Below, one piece after another: positions 7,673-15,966 of a stretch of DNA of 64,000 nt. Each line of letters begins with the position of its first letter. Positions within the stretch are counted from its first letter, which is position 1. The stretch comes from Yinghuangia soli. GTDB lineage: Bacteria > Actinomycetota > Actinomycetes > Streptomycetales > Streptomycetaceae. The stretch is from the NCBI RefSeq assembly GCF_021502675.1, contig NZ_JAKFHA010000001.1, forward strand, positions 61,390 through 125,389. Reading direction: 5' to 3'. A program made the position numbers and the translations under genes. The notes beneath the pieces were generated by a model. The model was not told the DNA's origin, did no database searches, and was given only the letters and a program-made list of their open reading frames with translations.

Positions 7673-8488
7673 CTACGCCGGAAGCGGCGGTGCCGGCACC
7701 GCGCTGGTGATCACCTGGCAGCGCACGCCGGCCGGGTCGGCGATCATCGCCATGCGCCCGACGCCGTCCAGGTCCATCGCGGGCACGACCACCGATCCAC
7801 CGGCCGCGACCGCCCGGGCCACCGCCGCATCGCAGTCGGCGACCTCGAAGTACGGGTACCAGCTCGGCGCGGCATCGTGCCCCGGCATGTCCGAAGCCGG
7901 GTCGACACCCACCAGGCCGCCCGTCTCGCCGCCCTCGTCCTGCGCGGCCGGGGTGATCACCGTGTACTCGGCACCGCCCGCCATCGGCACCGCCTGGAAG
8001 CGCCACGCGAAGACCGCGGTGTAGAAGGCCTCGGCCTTGGCGGCGTCGTCGGTGAGCAGCTCGGTCCAGGCCAGCGACCCGACCTCGTTGACGACCTCCA
8101 GCCCCTTGGTGTCGCCGGGCTGCCACGCCGCGAACCGCACCCCGGACGGGTCCACGAAGTGCGCCTCGCGCCCGTTGGTGAAGACGTCCTCGGGTGCGCG
8201 CCGGACCGTGCCGCCGGCTCCCTCGACCGCCTTGGCGAGCGCCTCGGCATCGGCGGTGTGGAAGTAGAGCGTCCAGCACGGGAACTCGTCGTCGCCCGCG
8301 GTGCAGGGATACAGCGCGGCGGCGCTGCGGCCGCCCGTCACGAAGGTCCCGTACCCGCCGAACTCGGGCCCGAGCGGTTGGAAGTCCCAGTCGAACAGCG
8401 CCTGGTAGAAGTGCACGGAGGCGTCCACGTCGAGCGTGGACAGTTCGAGCCAGATCGGCGATCCGGGAGTGAACCGGGTCGTGAGCAT
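7673..8488 (-). CDS. two-domain VOC (glyoxalase/dioxygenase-fold) protein
   Basis: A 271-residue protein made of two vicinal-oxygen-chelate domains, about residues 5-125 (SPIWLELSTLDVDASVHFYQALFDWDF...AHFVDPSGVRFAAWQ) and 140-265 (GSLAWTELLTDDAAKAEAFYTAVFAWRF...DPAGVRCQVI). The pattern FYxxxFxW at each domain start is typical of the streptomycete hydroxylase-like VOC family of unknown substrate. GGAGG lies 7 nt before the ATG. Palindromes upstream (8535-8568) may be control sites. Confidence 0.85.
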   Translation of the reverse strand: MLTTRFTPGSPIWLELSTLDVDASVHFYQALFDWDFQPLGPEFGGYGTFVTGGRSAAALYPCTAGDDEFPCWTLYFHTADAEALAKAVEGAGGTVRRAPEDVFTNGREAHFVDPSGVRFAAWQPGDTKGLEVVNEVGSLAWTELLTDDAAKAEAFYTAVFAWRFQAVPMAGGAEYTVITPAAQDEGGETGGLVGVDPASDMPGHDAAPSWYPYFEVADCDAAVARAVAAGGSVVVPAMDLDGVGRMAMIADPAGVRCQVITSAVPAPPLPA

Positions 8489-8799
8489 GGGGTCCTCCAG
8501 GGGTCGGGCCGGCGATGCCGATCACGGAACCTTCTCGAACTATTATTCGAATCAGCGATCATGATCGCCATCGGAACGGCGTTTTCCGGCCACTCCGGCC
8601 GCGGCCGCCGACCGGGCCTACCCGCAAAAGCGAGCTCCCCTCCCCACGAGAAACTCGTCACATCTGGACATAGGGGTGTTTAAACCTCTCACCTGTGTGA
8701 CCTAACCTCGAAGCCACATCCGAGCACCGCGCGTCCCCCGCCACCTGCCGCCGGGCGGACAACTCATCGCCACCGCGGGCCGTCGGGAAGGGCTGCGCC
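8489..8799. other. intergenic region between divergent genes
   Basis: This 311-bp gap holds the palindromes listed at 8535-8568 next to the VOC gene and, on the right, an AT-rich stretch around 8670-8700 (GTGTTTAAACCTC, then CCTAACCT) that could hold the promoter of the membrane protein gene at 8800. No gene-like frame is seen. Confidence 0.5.
8535..8568. promoter_or_regulatory. paired palindromes upstream of VOC gene
   Basis: TCGAA (8535-8539) and TTCGA (8546-8550) form an inverted repeat with a 6-nt AT-rich centre; a few bases on is the perfect 14-bp palindrome GCGATCATGATCGC (8555-8568). The AT-rich centre, rare in this genome, suggests promoter and operator sequence for the leftward VOC gene. 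The binding protein is unknown. Confidence 0.4.
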
Positions 8800-9180
8800 T
8801 TGATCCTCCTCGTGTCACTCGTCTTCGGCGCGCTCGCCGCCATCACCCTGGTCGCCGCCTCGACCGGCTACCGCGGCATCGCCTGCGACCCCGACCGCGG
8901 CTACGTCTTCCCCGAGCACGTCGTCCGCGACCCCGAACTCAACCGCCGCGCGAACCAGAGCGTGGCCTTCTGGTGCACGGGTGTCTCGGTGCTGGCCGTG
9001 GCCCCGCTCTTCCCCCTCGTGCAGCTGATGACCGACGGAGTCGAGGGCCAATCGCTCACCACGTCGTCGGCCACCGTCCTGGCCGCGTACGGTCTCGGCC
9101 TCGTCGCCATGGGCCGCGTCCCGTTCGAGCTCATCAAGCGCTACGCCGCCGCCCCGACCGGCACCCCGGCCGGCGACTGA
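8800..9180 (+). CDS. small two-helix membrane protein
   Basis: A 126-residue protein with two hydrophobic segments, about residues 2-20 (LLVSLVFGALAAITLVAAS) and 55-78 (SVAFWCTGVSVLAVAPLFPLVQLM), and a third weaker one at 88-103 (SSATVLAAYGLGLVAMG). The loop between the first two is charged. TTG 8800 is preceded by GGGAAGGG at a good distance; GTG 8812 is an alternative. No family recognised. Confidence 0.65.
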   Translation: MILLVSLVFGALAAITLVAASTGYRGIACDPDRGYVFPEHVVRDPELNRRANQSVAFWCTGVSVLAVAPLFPLVQLMTDGVEGQSLTTSSATVLAAYGLGLVAMGRVPFELIKRYAAAPTGTPAGD

Positions 9181-9213
9181 CCCGGTCCAGCCGCACGGCT
9201 TCACTGCAAGGCT

Positions 9214-10359
9214 TCACCGCAGGACGACGTCGATCCCGGCCCGCGCCGCGTCGTCCAGCAGCCGGCCGAAGACACTCGGGTCGTCGGCCGCCCAAGCCTG
9301 CCTGGCGACATCCGCGCGCGACCACACCAGCGTGAACGGCTCGCGTACGTACTCGTGGAGGCTCCCGAAGTACGGCGTCACACAGCCGCCCGGCCCGCGC
9401 ACGGCCTCACCGAACGCACAGAAGAACGCCGCCGTGTCGGTCAGGTGCGTCCCGTCGAGTTCGACGACCGTCCCCCGCGGCGGCCCCGTGCAGTCCTCTT
9501 CCCGACGCCGATGGCCGGCGAAGTCCAGCCATGCCTGCCGGCCGCGGGCGTCGTACGGGATCCAAGTGCCGGACGTCTCCGGCGGCCCCGTCAGCCACGA
9601 GTCCCAGACCGGGCGCACCGCGGCCCGAGGGAGGGCGTCCCAAAGCACCCGCAGGTCGACGTCGACAAGCCCGTCCCGACGCCCGCCCCGACGCCCCTCC
9701 GGCGGCCCGTCGCCTGCCAGGCGCGTGGGCCGTGCGCCGAGTACCTCGACACCGGCACCGAAGGCGAAGGCATCGGTACCAGCCGTATCCCGGAACTCAA
9801 AATAAACCAGGCCCAGTTGCCGTCGCCGCCGACTGGTCACCCGGATCGCCGTGGCAAGCGCGCCCTGCGGTACGCAGCCGACGAGGGTGATCGTCCGCTC
9901 GGGCGGCTCGAGGTAAGGCTGCAGCCAGGCCACGTCACGGAATCCGGCGACAGCCGCCTTGCCCTCGTCGACGAAGACCTGCGGAATCCTTGACGACGAC
10001 GTCACTCCCCACATCTCCGCCGGGTAGCGGCCGGAGGTCTCCTCGTAGTCGAACGTCATGTCCCGCAGCGACAGATCCCGAGCGCACGGGACGTCACCGA
10101 CCAGCCGGACGTCCTCGAACCACTCCGCATCCGCGGCGGCTCCCGAACGCCCCGGATAGACGGCCATCAAGCTGTGCCGCGCGGTGTCCGAGCCCAAGGC
10201 CCGGCGTATCGCGCCCGCAGCCGAGCAACCGAGGAGCGTGACGCGCGGACGGGGATCCGGCTCGCGGTCGGGGGCGAACAGCCCGTCGATCTCGGCGCAT
10301 TCGGCCAGCAGAGAGTCGTCCTCGTCCCGGGTCAGGACGATCCCGCGACCCGAGGTCAC
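9214..10359 (-). CDS. barstar-domain protein, copy 1
   Basis: A 381-residue protein whose last 90 residues match the barnase-inhibitor (barstar) fold: VVELDGTHLTDTAAFFCAFGEAVRGPGG...YFGSLHEYVREPFTLVWSRADVARQ...LLDDAARAGIDVVLR. Barstar binds and blocks secreted RNases of the barnase type. The remainder contains two related units marked by LLGCSAAGAI and LVGCVPQGALATAI, a pattern shared with the gene upstream. GTG 10359 overlaps the stop of the preceding copy (GTGA), so the pair is co-translated. No RNase gene is visible in the window, so these may be orphan immunity proteins or may have another partner. Confidence 0.75.
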   Translation of the reverse strand: MTSGRGIVLTRDEDDSLLAECAEIDGLFAPDREPDPRPRVTLLGCSAAGAIRRALGSDTARHSLMAVYPGRSGAAADAEWFEDVRLVGDVPCARDLSLRDMTFDYEETSGRYPAEMWGVTSSSRIPQVFVDEGKAAVAGFRDVAWLQPYLEPPERTITLVGCVPQGALATAIRVTSRRRRQLGLVYFEFRDTAGTDAFAFGAGVEVLGARPTRLAGDGPPEGRRGGRRDGLVDVDLRVLWDALPRAAVRPVWDSWLTGPPETSGTWIPYDARGRQAWLDFAGHRRREEDCTGPPRGTVVELDGTHLTDTAAFFCAFGEAVRGPGGCVTPYFGSLHEYVREPFTLVWSRADVARQAWAADDPSVFGRLLDDAARAGIDVVLR

Positions 10360-11516
10360 CGAAGCACCACCTCGACACCTTCCTCGCGGAGCAATGCCAC
10401 GGTGTCGGTGAACCACGCGTCGCCCGGGCTGCTGCCGTGCGTGCGGGCGACCTCCGCGTCGTTCCAGACGATCGTGAACGGCGAGCGCGCACCGAAGTCG
10501 CGGGAGCAGCACTCATGCAGCCCTTGCGGGTCCTGGCCGAAGTAGCCGCCCGGGCCGTTGACCGCCTCTCCCAAGGCGCAGTACATGCCGGCCTCGTCGG
10601 TCACCTGCCGGCCGTCGAGGTCGTAGACCGCGCCCGGCGGATCGTCGACAGTCCCGATGCCGTACGCGCGGCCGCGCACGACCGCGCAGTGCAGCCAGGC
10701 ACGGCGGCCCGGGGTGTCGAGCCGTTCCCAGAGGCCTGGTTCGTTCGGCGGTCCGTTCCGCCAGAGCTCCCACACCGGCCGCGCCGCGGGCGGCGGACGG
10801 AAGCCGGCGGGGGCAGTGACCACCAGGTCGACGCGGCCGCGGAAGCGTACGGACGGGCGGACCTCGGCGATGTCGAGGCCGAGCGGAATGTCCTCGACGC
10901 CGAGCCCCGCATCGTCGAAGACGCGGAGCATCACCGGGCCGAACTCCATTTCGCGGGAGGCTTCTTCGGGGTCATGGGCACCGTCGCGGGCGAGCCGTTC
11001 GGCGAAGGCGGCCAGGGCGTCGGCCAGGCGGCCTTGCGGCGTGCAGCCGACGAGCGTCAGCGGATGCACCGGGAACCACGGGCCGTCGACGCGGTACTGG
11101 ACGCCGCGGCAATCGCCCGATGAGCGCCACTCCCGCCCCGGCCCGGAATCGGTCGCCAGCCCGGAGAGGACCTCGACGGACACCGCAGCTGCGGCGGACG
11201 GGAGCTCGGGCCGCGCTTGCCACAAGTCGATGCGGTACTGGAGGCCGACGTCCACACACCCGGGATGCTCGGGGCTCGGTACGACTTCGCAGACCACCGC
11301 ATGGTCGAAGCCGTCGCCGCCGATGTCCTGCCCCGCCTCGTCGCGTGCGGCCAGCCAGATGCTCACTTCGCGGCCCTCGGCGAGCAACGCGTCCCAGAGA
11401 TCGCGCGTCGTGCAACCGGCCAGCCAGACCCAGTCCGCGACGGGATCGTCGGGCGCGAACAGGCCTTCCACGTCAGCGCATTCGGCCAACAAGGCCTCGC
11501 CGCCTTCGTCGGTCAC
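10356..11516 (-). CDS. barstar-domain protein, copy 2
   Basis: A 386-residue paralogue of the downstream gene: same N-terminal ALLAECADVEGLFAP, a central LTLVGCTPQGRLADALAAFAERL and a C-terminal barstar domain (AVYDLDGRQVTDEAGMYCALGEAVNGPGGYFGQDPQGLHECC...PFTIVWNDAEVART...ALLREEGVEVVLR). The GTG at 11516 has no proper ribosome site. Seven codons upstream, in frame, an ATA (11537-11535) sits 5-6 nt after a strong GGGGAGG; adding IERPGYE would match the paralogue's N-terminus better, so the true start may be a mutated ATG or an ATA start. Confidence 0.75.
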   Translation of the reverse strand: MTDEGGEALLAECADVEGLFAPDDPVADWVWLAGCTTRDLWDALLAEGREVSIWLAARDEAGQDIGGDGFDHAVVCEVVPSPEHPGCVDVGLQYRIDLWQARPELPSAAAAVSVEVLSGLATDSGPGREWRSSGDCRGVQYRVDGPWFPVHPLTLVGCTPQGRLADALAAFAERLARDGAHDPEEASREMEFGPVMLRVFDDAGLGVEDIPLGLDIAEVRPSVRFRGRVDLVVTAPAGFRPPPAARPVWELWRNGPPNEPGLWERLDTPGRRAWLHCAVVRGRAYGIGTVDDPPGAVYDLDGRQVTDEAGMYCALGEAVNGPGGYFGQDPQGLHECCSRDFGARSPFTIVWNDAEVARTHGSSPGDAWFTDTVALLREEGVEVVLR

Positions 11517-11640
11517 CTCGTAGCCCGGTCGCTCTATGGCCGCCTCCCCGTCCGATGCGCGGCCACTCTAGCCGGACCGCGGCACGCCCACCCGAAGATC
11601 ATCGAGAACGGCATACCGCGCCCCCGCCCAGCGGAAACCG

Positions 11641-11712
11641 CGGGGACGCGGGAACGCGGGGACGCGGGGACGCGGGAGCGCGGGGACGCGGAAACGCGGA
11701 AACGCGGAAACG
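11641..11712. repeat. 8-bp tandem repeat, 9 units
   Basis: Nine contiguous 8-bp units of the form CGGRRACG: four CGGGGACG, one CGGGAACG, one CGGGAGCG and three CGGAAACG, from 11641 to 11712. It runs directly into the hairpin at 11711-11751. It is intergenic, between the leftward barstar genes and the leftward etfA. Confidence 0.85.
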
Positions 11713-11751
11713 CGGAGCACCCCGGACCTTGTCGGTTCGGGGTGCTCCGCG
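11711..11751 (-). terminator. hairpin terminator after etfA
   Basis: Perfect 14-bp arms CGCGGAGCACCCCG (11711-11724) and CGGGGTGCTCCGCG (11738-11751) enclose a 13-nt loop. It lies about 160 nt past the etfA stop, in the direction of its transcription, and is followed on that strand by a run of TTTCCGCG repeats rather than a T tract. Between it and etfA (11786-11890) is low-complexity CTCGGCTT-type sequence. Confidence 0.65.
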
Positions 11752-11907
11752 TTGCGGCGGTGGTGGCCAGGGCCACGGTGTCGCCGTCGGCTCACCTCAG
11801 CTTCGGCTCAGCTCGGCTTCGGTTCGACTCGGCCTCGGCTCAACTCGGCTTCGACTCGGCCTCGGCTCGGCTTCACCTTCGATCGGCGGACAACTGCCCG
11901 CCCCGGC

Positions 11908-12867
11908 TCACTTGCGCTTGTTGATCTCTTCTTCCAGCTGCGGCATGACCTTGAACAGGTCGCCGACGACGCCGTAGTCGACCAGGTCGAAGATCGGCGC
12001 GTCCTCGTCCTTGTTGACGGCGACGATCGTCTTCGAGGTCTGCATGCCCGCGCGGTGCTGGATCGCGCCCGAGATGCCGGCCGCGATGTACAGCTGCGGC
12101 GAGACCTGGGTGCCGGTCTGACCGACCTGGTGGCTGTGCGGGTACCAGCCGGCGTCGACCGCGGCGCGGGAGGCGCCGACGGCCGCACCGAGGGCGTCCG
12201 CGACGCGCTCGATGACCACGAAGTTCTCGGCGCCGTTCACGCCGCGGCCGCCGGAGACGACGATGTCGGCCTCGGTCAGCTCGGGGCGGTCCGACTTCTC
12301 GCGCGCCGCGGTGGCGACGATCTTGGTGCCGGTGGCGGCGGCCGAGAAGGTCACCGACACGGCCTCGACCGCGGGGGTGGCCGGGGCCTCCTCCGGGGTG
12401 GCGGCGTTGGGCTTGACCGTGATGATCGGGGTGCCCTTGGTGACGTGCGCGCGGACCTGGTAGGTCGCGGCGAAGACCGACTGCTCGGTCTCCGGGCCAT
12501 TCTCGCCGGCCACCACGTCGACCGCGTCGGTGATGAGGCCGGAGCCCAGGCGCACCGCGACGCGGGCGCCGATCTCGCGGCCGTCGGCGGACGACGGCAC
12601 CAGGATGGCGGCGGGGCTCGCCGATTCGGCGATCTGCGCGAGGGCGTCGGCCTTCGGGACGACGAGGTAGTCGTCGACCTCGGCGGCGTCCACGACGTAG
12701 ACCTTCTGGGCGCCGTAGCGGCCCAGCGTCTCGGTGGCGGCGTCGGCGCCCTTGCCCAGGAAGACCGCGGACGGCTCGCCGATCCGGCGGGCCAGGGTCA
12801 GCAGCTCCAGGGTCGGCTTGCGTACTGCTCCGTCGACGTGGTCGACGAGAACGAGGATCTCACCCAT
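11908..12867 (-). CDS. etfA: electron transfer flavoprotein alpha subunit
   Basis: A 319-residue EtfA (FixB), which with EtfB carries electrons from acyl-CoA and other flavin dehydrogenases to the quinone pool. The N-terminal domain begins [27 protein letters not shown]; the C-terminal FAD-binding domain has the hallmark [49 protein letters not shown] and the end [29 protein letters not shown]. Length is normal. It starts 60 nt after etfB. Confidence 0.95.
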   Translation of the reverse strand: MGEILVLVDHVDGAVRKPTLELLTLARRIGEPSAVFLGKGADAATETLGRYGAQKVYVVDAAEVDDYLVVPKADALAQIAESASPAAILVPSSADGREIGARVAVRLGSGLITDAVDVVAGENGPETEQSVFAATYQVRAHVTKGTPIITVKPNAATPEEAPATPAVEAVSVTFSAAATGTKIVATAAREKSDRPELTEADIVVSGGRGVNGAENFVVIERVADALGAAVGASRAAVDAGWYPHSHQVGQTGTQVSPQLYIAAGISGAIQHRAGMQTSKTIVAVNKDEDAPIFDLVDYGVVGDLFKVMPQLEEEINKRK

Positions 12868-12927
12868 TGAATGTCTCCTTGTCCGGTGTAGCCCGGAAGA
12901 TCAGAAATAGGTCCGGTGCTGCCCGAC

Positions 12928-13707
12928 TCAGATGAACTTCTTCGCGGCGAGGAACGCGGCCAGCTGCACGCCGCCCTCTCCCTCGTCCGTCACGACCTCG
13001 CCCTTGGTGCGCGCCGGGCGCGCGGTGGCGGCGTCGACCGTCGACCACGAGGCGGACAGGCCGACCTCGTCGGAGTCGATCTCCAGGTCGTCCAGGTCCA
13101 GCTCTTCGACCGGCTTCTTCTTGGCGGCCATGATGCCCTTGAAGGACGGGAAGCGGGCCTCGCCGGTGCGGTCGGTGACCGAGATGACGGCGGGCAGGCT
13201 CGCCTCGACCGTCTCGGACGCGACGTCGCCCTCGCGGCGGCCCTTGACCACGCCGCCCTCGACCGAGACCTCGTCGAGGTAGGTGACCTGCGGGACGCCC
13301 AGGCGCTCGGCGATCATCGCGGGCAGGACGCCCATCGCGCCGTCGGTGGAGGCCATGCCGCAGACCACGAGGTCGAAGCCGGCCTTCTCGATGGCCTTGG
13401 CCAGGATCAGCGAGGTGCCGAGGGCGTCGCTGCCCTGGATGTCGTCGTCGCTGACGTGGATCGCCTTGTCGCCGCCCATCGCGAGGGCCTTGCGCAGGGC
13501 TTCCCGGGCGTCGTCCGGGCCGACGGTCAGGTAGGTGATCTCGGCTTCGACGCCGGACTCGACGATCTGGAGCGCCTGCTCGATCGCGTACTCGTCGAGT
13601 TCGGAGAGGAGGGAGTCGACCGACTCGCGGTCGGTGGTGCCGTCCTCGTTGAACCCGCGGTCCGCGGTGGCGTCGGGCACGTACTTCACGCAGACAACGA
13701 TTTTCAC
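12928..13707 (-). CDS. etfB: electron transfer flavoprotein beta subunit
   Basis: A 259-residue EtfB (FixA), partner of EtfA, binding AMP structurally. It has MKIVVCVKYVPD at the start, DEYAIEQALQIVE, and the recognition segment DLVVCGMASTDGAMGVLPAMIAERLGVPQVTYL used for partner docking. An AGGAGAA ribosome site precedes the ATG. A palindromic operator-like site lies 273 nt upstream, leaving a long leader or an undetected promoter between. Confidence 0.95.
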   Translation of the reverse strand: MKIVVCVKYVPDATADRGFNEDGTTDRESVDSLLSELDEYAIEQALQIVESGVEAEITYLTVGPDDAREALRKALAMGGDKAIHVSDDDIQGSDALGTSLILAKAIEKAGFDLVVCGMASTDGAMGVLPAMIAERLGVPQVTYLDEVSVEGGVVKGRREGDVASETVEASLPAVISVTDRTGEARFPSFKGIMAAKKKPVEELDLDDLEIDSDEVGLSASWSTVDAATARPARTKGEVVTDEGEGGVQLAAFLAAKKFI

Positions 13708-14094
13708 AACAGTTCTCCTGTGGTCGTCCGGTCACCCAGGTGCCGGTCCGAGGGTGTCATGCCCGTCCGAAGACGCCGCTATGGCCCCACCCGCGGCTGC
13801 TCGCGATGCTCGCCGCCGGGGTGTTCGATCACTCCGGCATCATTGCATCCGCGCAGGTGTGACCATGTACGACCTCCTGCGAAGGCATGACGGCTCCGGC
13901 CCCTTCGATCCTGTGATGTCGGCACTGTCCCCTTCCGGCCGCGCACGCGCGAGCGAAAGGTTCCGGCACTTCCATCATGTGACGGTCCGTCAACTTCTAG
14001 TCGAGAGTACGCGCCCCCGGAAGGGAACCTGACCACCGCCCCGCCGAGTGGGCGAAAGATGGGGGTTCCTCCCGGCACCCTGACGGGCCTCCGA
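13708..14094. other. upstream region of etfBA
   Basis: This 387-bp gap between etfB and the leftward operon upstream of it holds the palindrome at 13980-13992 and short GC-rich stretches. No gene-like frame is convincing. Confidence 0.5.
13980..13992. promoter_or_regulatory. 13-bp palindrome, likely TetR-type operator of etfBA
   Basis: TGACGGTCCGTCA is a perfect 6-bp inverted repeat around one central T. It differs at one position from TGACGGTACGTCA upstream of the PaaY-like gene. Palindromes of this size and spacing are usual for TetR-family repressors, several of which control acyl-CoA metabolism in actinomycetes; the specific regulator is not in this neighbourhood. Confidence 0.6.
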
Positions 14095-15966
14095 CTACTT
14101 GTTACTGGACAGTAACACCGAAGCCTGGGCCTTGTCACCGGTGCGCGGGCCCGACGAGCGCACGACCACCGGGGCGCCCAGTGCGTCGGCGATCACATTC
14201 GGCCAGGCGCGCGGCTCGACCGTGGTGGACCAGTCCTCCGCACGGTGCGGGCAGCCGTCGTCCGGCCAGTACCTCTGTGCCCCGCGCTGCACCTGGTACA
14301 CCGGCTCGGCCCGCATCAGGCGCGCGGTCAGCTCGGCCCGCCCGGCCAGGTCCTCGCGCGGGCCGACCGGCAGCCGGTCGATGCGCTCGCCGTCCACCCG
14401 GTACGCGTGGCACACCCCCAGCGGAACCTGCCAGGGCGCGTCCAGATGGGTGACGGCGAGCGCGTCCACGCCGCCGCACACCTCGACCGCGTACCGGTAC
14501 GCGACCGCGTCGAAGTGGCCGACCCGGAACGCCCCCTGCCACGGTCCGGTGCCGTTGTACCGGTCCGGCAGCGCGGCGGTGAGCCGGGGCTCCTCGGTGA
14601 CCAGCGGTCCCGGCCCGTGCCGTGGCGTGAAGGTACGCACGACGCCGAGGCGCAGCGCGCTCTCGCCCGCGTCGGCGAGGAGTTCGTCCACGTTTGCGAA
14701 GGTCGTCGTGGACCACGTCGTGTAGGGGTGGAAGCCGTACCACTCGTCGAGCAGCACGCCCTGGGCGCCTTCGAAGACGACGCGGCCGCGGCGCAGCAGC
14801 TTGGTGGTGTGGGTGCGGTCCACGATCCGGGCGGTTTGCGCGAAGCCGCGAAAGGCGGTCACGCAGTCGTCGACGTCGGGGACCAGGGGCAGCGGCCCGA
14901 GTTCGTCGGCGAGCCGGTCGTGCAGTGCGGTCAGCAGCCGGCGCAGCCGCGGCGGGTCCTGGCAGTCGCCGACGCGCGGCGCGTCCTCGGGGTGGGCGAG
15001 GGCGTACGCGGCGGTCTCCCCCACGCCCATGCCGCACGAGCCGTGCCGGGCGTCGCCGCGGGCGCGCTCGCGGGCCTGGTTGGCGGCCGCGTGGTACGGC
15101 GTGACCAGCAGCGCCTCGCGGTCGATGCTGAGCCAGGCGAACGCGCCGGTCGCGCCGAGTGCGGTGAGGTGGTCGGCCTCGGCGGCGAGCGCGAGGGGGT
15201 CGACCAGCATGAAGCGCGACAGATGCGTCTCGACGCCGTGCGTGAACATGCCGGAGCCGAACTGGGCGAAGGTGTGGTGCCGTCCGTCGTCGGTCACCAC
15301 GTTGTGCGCGGCCTGCGGACCGCCGTTGAAGCGCACGACGGTGCTCACCGGGATGCCGTTGCCGGTGGCGCGCCCGCGGCGGCACAGGTAGTCGACGATC
15401 GTGCCCTTGCCGGCGTCGCCGTAGCCGAGGTCCACGACCGCGACGTGCTCGTGGCGCAGCGCGTCGCGGCGCCCCCCGCTGTAGGGAGTCCCAGCGGTGG
15501 AGGGCAGCCGGTACGAAGGCGGCCCTTCCTCCAGGGGAGCCGGATGGGCCGGGACGGACGGCACCGCCCGGCCCGGACGGGCGGTGCCCGGCATGGTCAG
15601 GCCCGGCAAGGCCAGGCCGGGTACGGCCAGGCTCGACAAGGCCGGGCCGGGTACGGCCGCGCCCGCGGCATCCGGCCCTGCGGCAACCAGCCCCGCGGCA
15701 TCCGGCCCCGAGGCGGCCGGGCCCCCCGGTCCGGCCGCCTCGCCTCCCCCGGCCCCCACCCCGGCCGCCGCCGCGCCCCCGAGCCCCGCGGGCGGCGGCA
15801 GCGGCCGGTGTGTCCGGCTCCGGTCCGGGTCCAGATCCCGGTCCGGGGCCGGCGTCGCGTGGTCCCCGCGGTCCGCGTCGTCCGTATGGCCCGCGCGCTC
15901 GGCGTCGTCCATCCGGTCCGCGCGATCCGCGTGGTTCCCGTCTCCCGGCGGCTGGTTCGTGCTCAC
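14095..15966 (-). CDS. adenylosuccinate synthetase homologue with long disordered N-terminus
   Basis: A 623-residue protein. From about residue 172 it follows adenylosuccinate synthetase (PurA): VAVVDLGYGDAGKGTIVDYL (the GDEGKGK loop with the catalytic Asp at 184), VRFNGGPQAAHNVV (catalytic His 221), GSCGMGVGET (IMP loop, altered from GxTGRGIGP), FEGAQGVLLDEWYGFHPYTTWS, and a GTP/aspartate end domain. Residues 1-170 are Pro/Ala/Gly-rich with repeated PGLALPGL-like units, absent from PurA. It is coupled to the vWA gene by a GTGA overlap and is the last of four genes. It is probably a specialised ligase acting on a nucleotide within this operon, not the housekeeping enzyme. A GTTACTG/CAGTAAC inverted repeat (14101-14116) lies at its 3' end. 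Confidence 0.8.
   Translation of the reverse strand: MSTNQPPGDGNHADRADRMDDAERAGHTDDADRGDHATPAPDRDLDPDRSRTHRPLPPPAGLGGAAAAGVGAGGGEAAGPGGPAASGPDAAGLVAAGPDAAGAAVPGPALSSLAVPGLALPGLTMPGTARPGRAVPSVPAHPAPLEEGPPSYRLPSTAGTPYSGGRRDALRHEHVAVVDLGYGDAGKGTIVDYLCRRGRATGNGIPVSTVVRFNGGPQAAHNVVTDDGRHHTFAQFGSGMFTHGVETHLSRFMLVDPLALAAEADHLTALGATGAFAWLSIDREALLVTPYHAAANQARERARGDARHGSCGMGVGETAAYALAHPEDAPRVGDCQDPPRLRRLLTALHDRLADELGPLPLVPDVDDCVTAFRGFAQTARIVDRTHTTKLLRRGRVVFEGAQGVLLDEWYGFHPYTTWSTTTFANVDELLADAGESALRLGVVRTFTPRHGPGPLVTEEPRLTAALPDRYNGTGPWQGAFRVGHFDAVAYRYAVEVCGGVDALAVTHLDAPWQVPLGVCHAYRVDGERIDRLPVGPREDLAGRAELTARLMRAEPVYQVQRGAQRYWPDDGCPHRAEDWSTTVEPRAWPNVIADALGAPVVVRSSGPRTGDKAQASVLLSSNK

Noticed and set aside
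8670..8720. Possible iron-box (DmdR/DtxR-like) site near CCTAACCT
   Set aside because: Only one half resembles the consensus; the second half does not pair.
14095..15966. Phage-type PurZ (2-aminoadenylosuccinate synthetase)
   Set aside because: PurZ lacks the catalytic Asp of the GDEGKGK loop; it is kept here, and there are no phage genes around.
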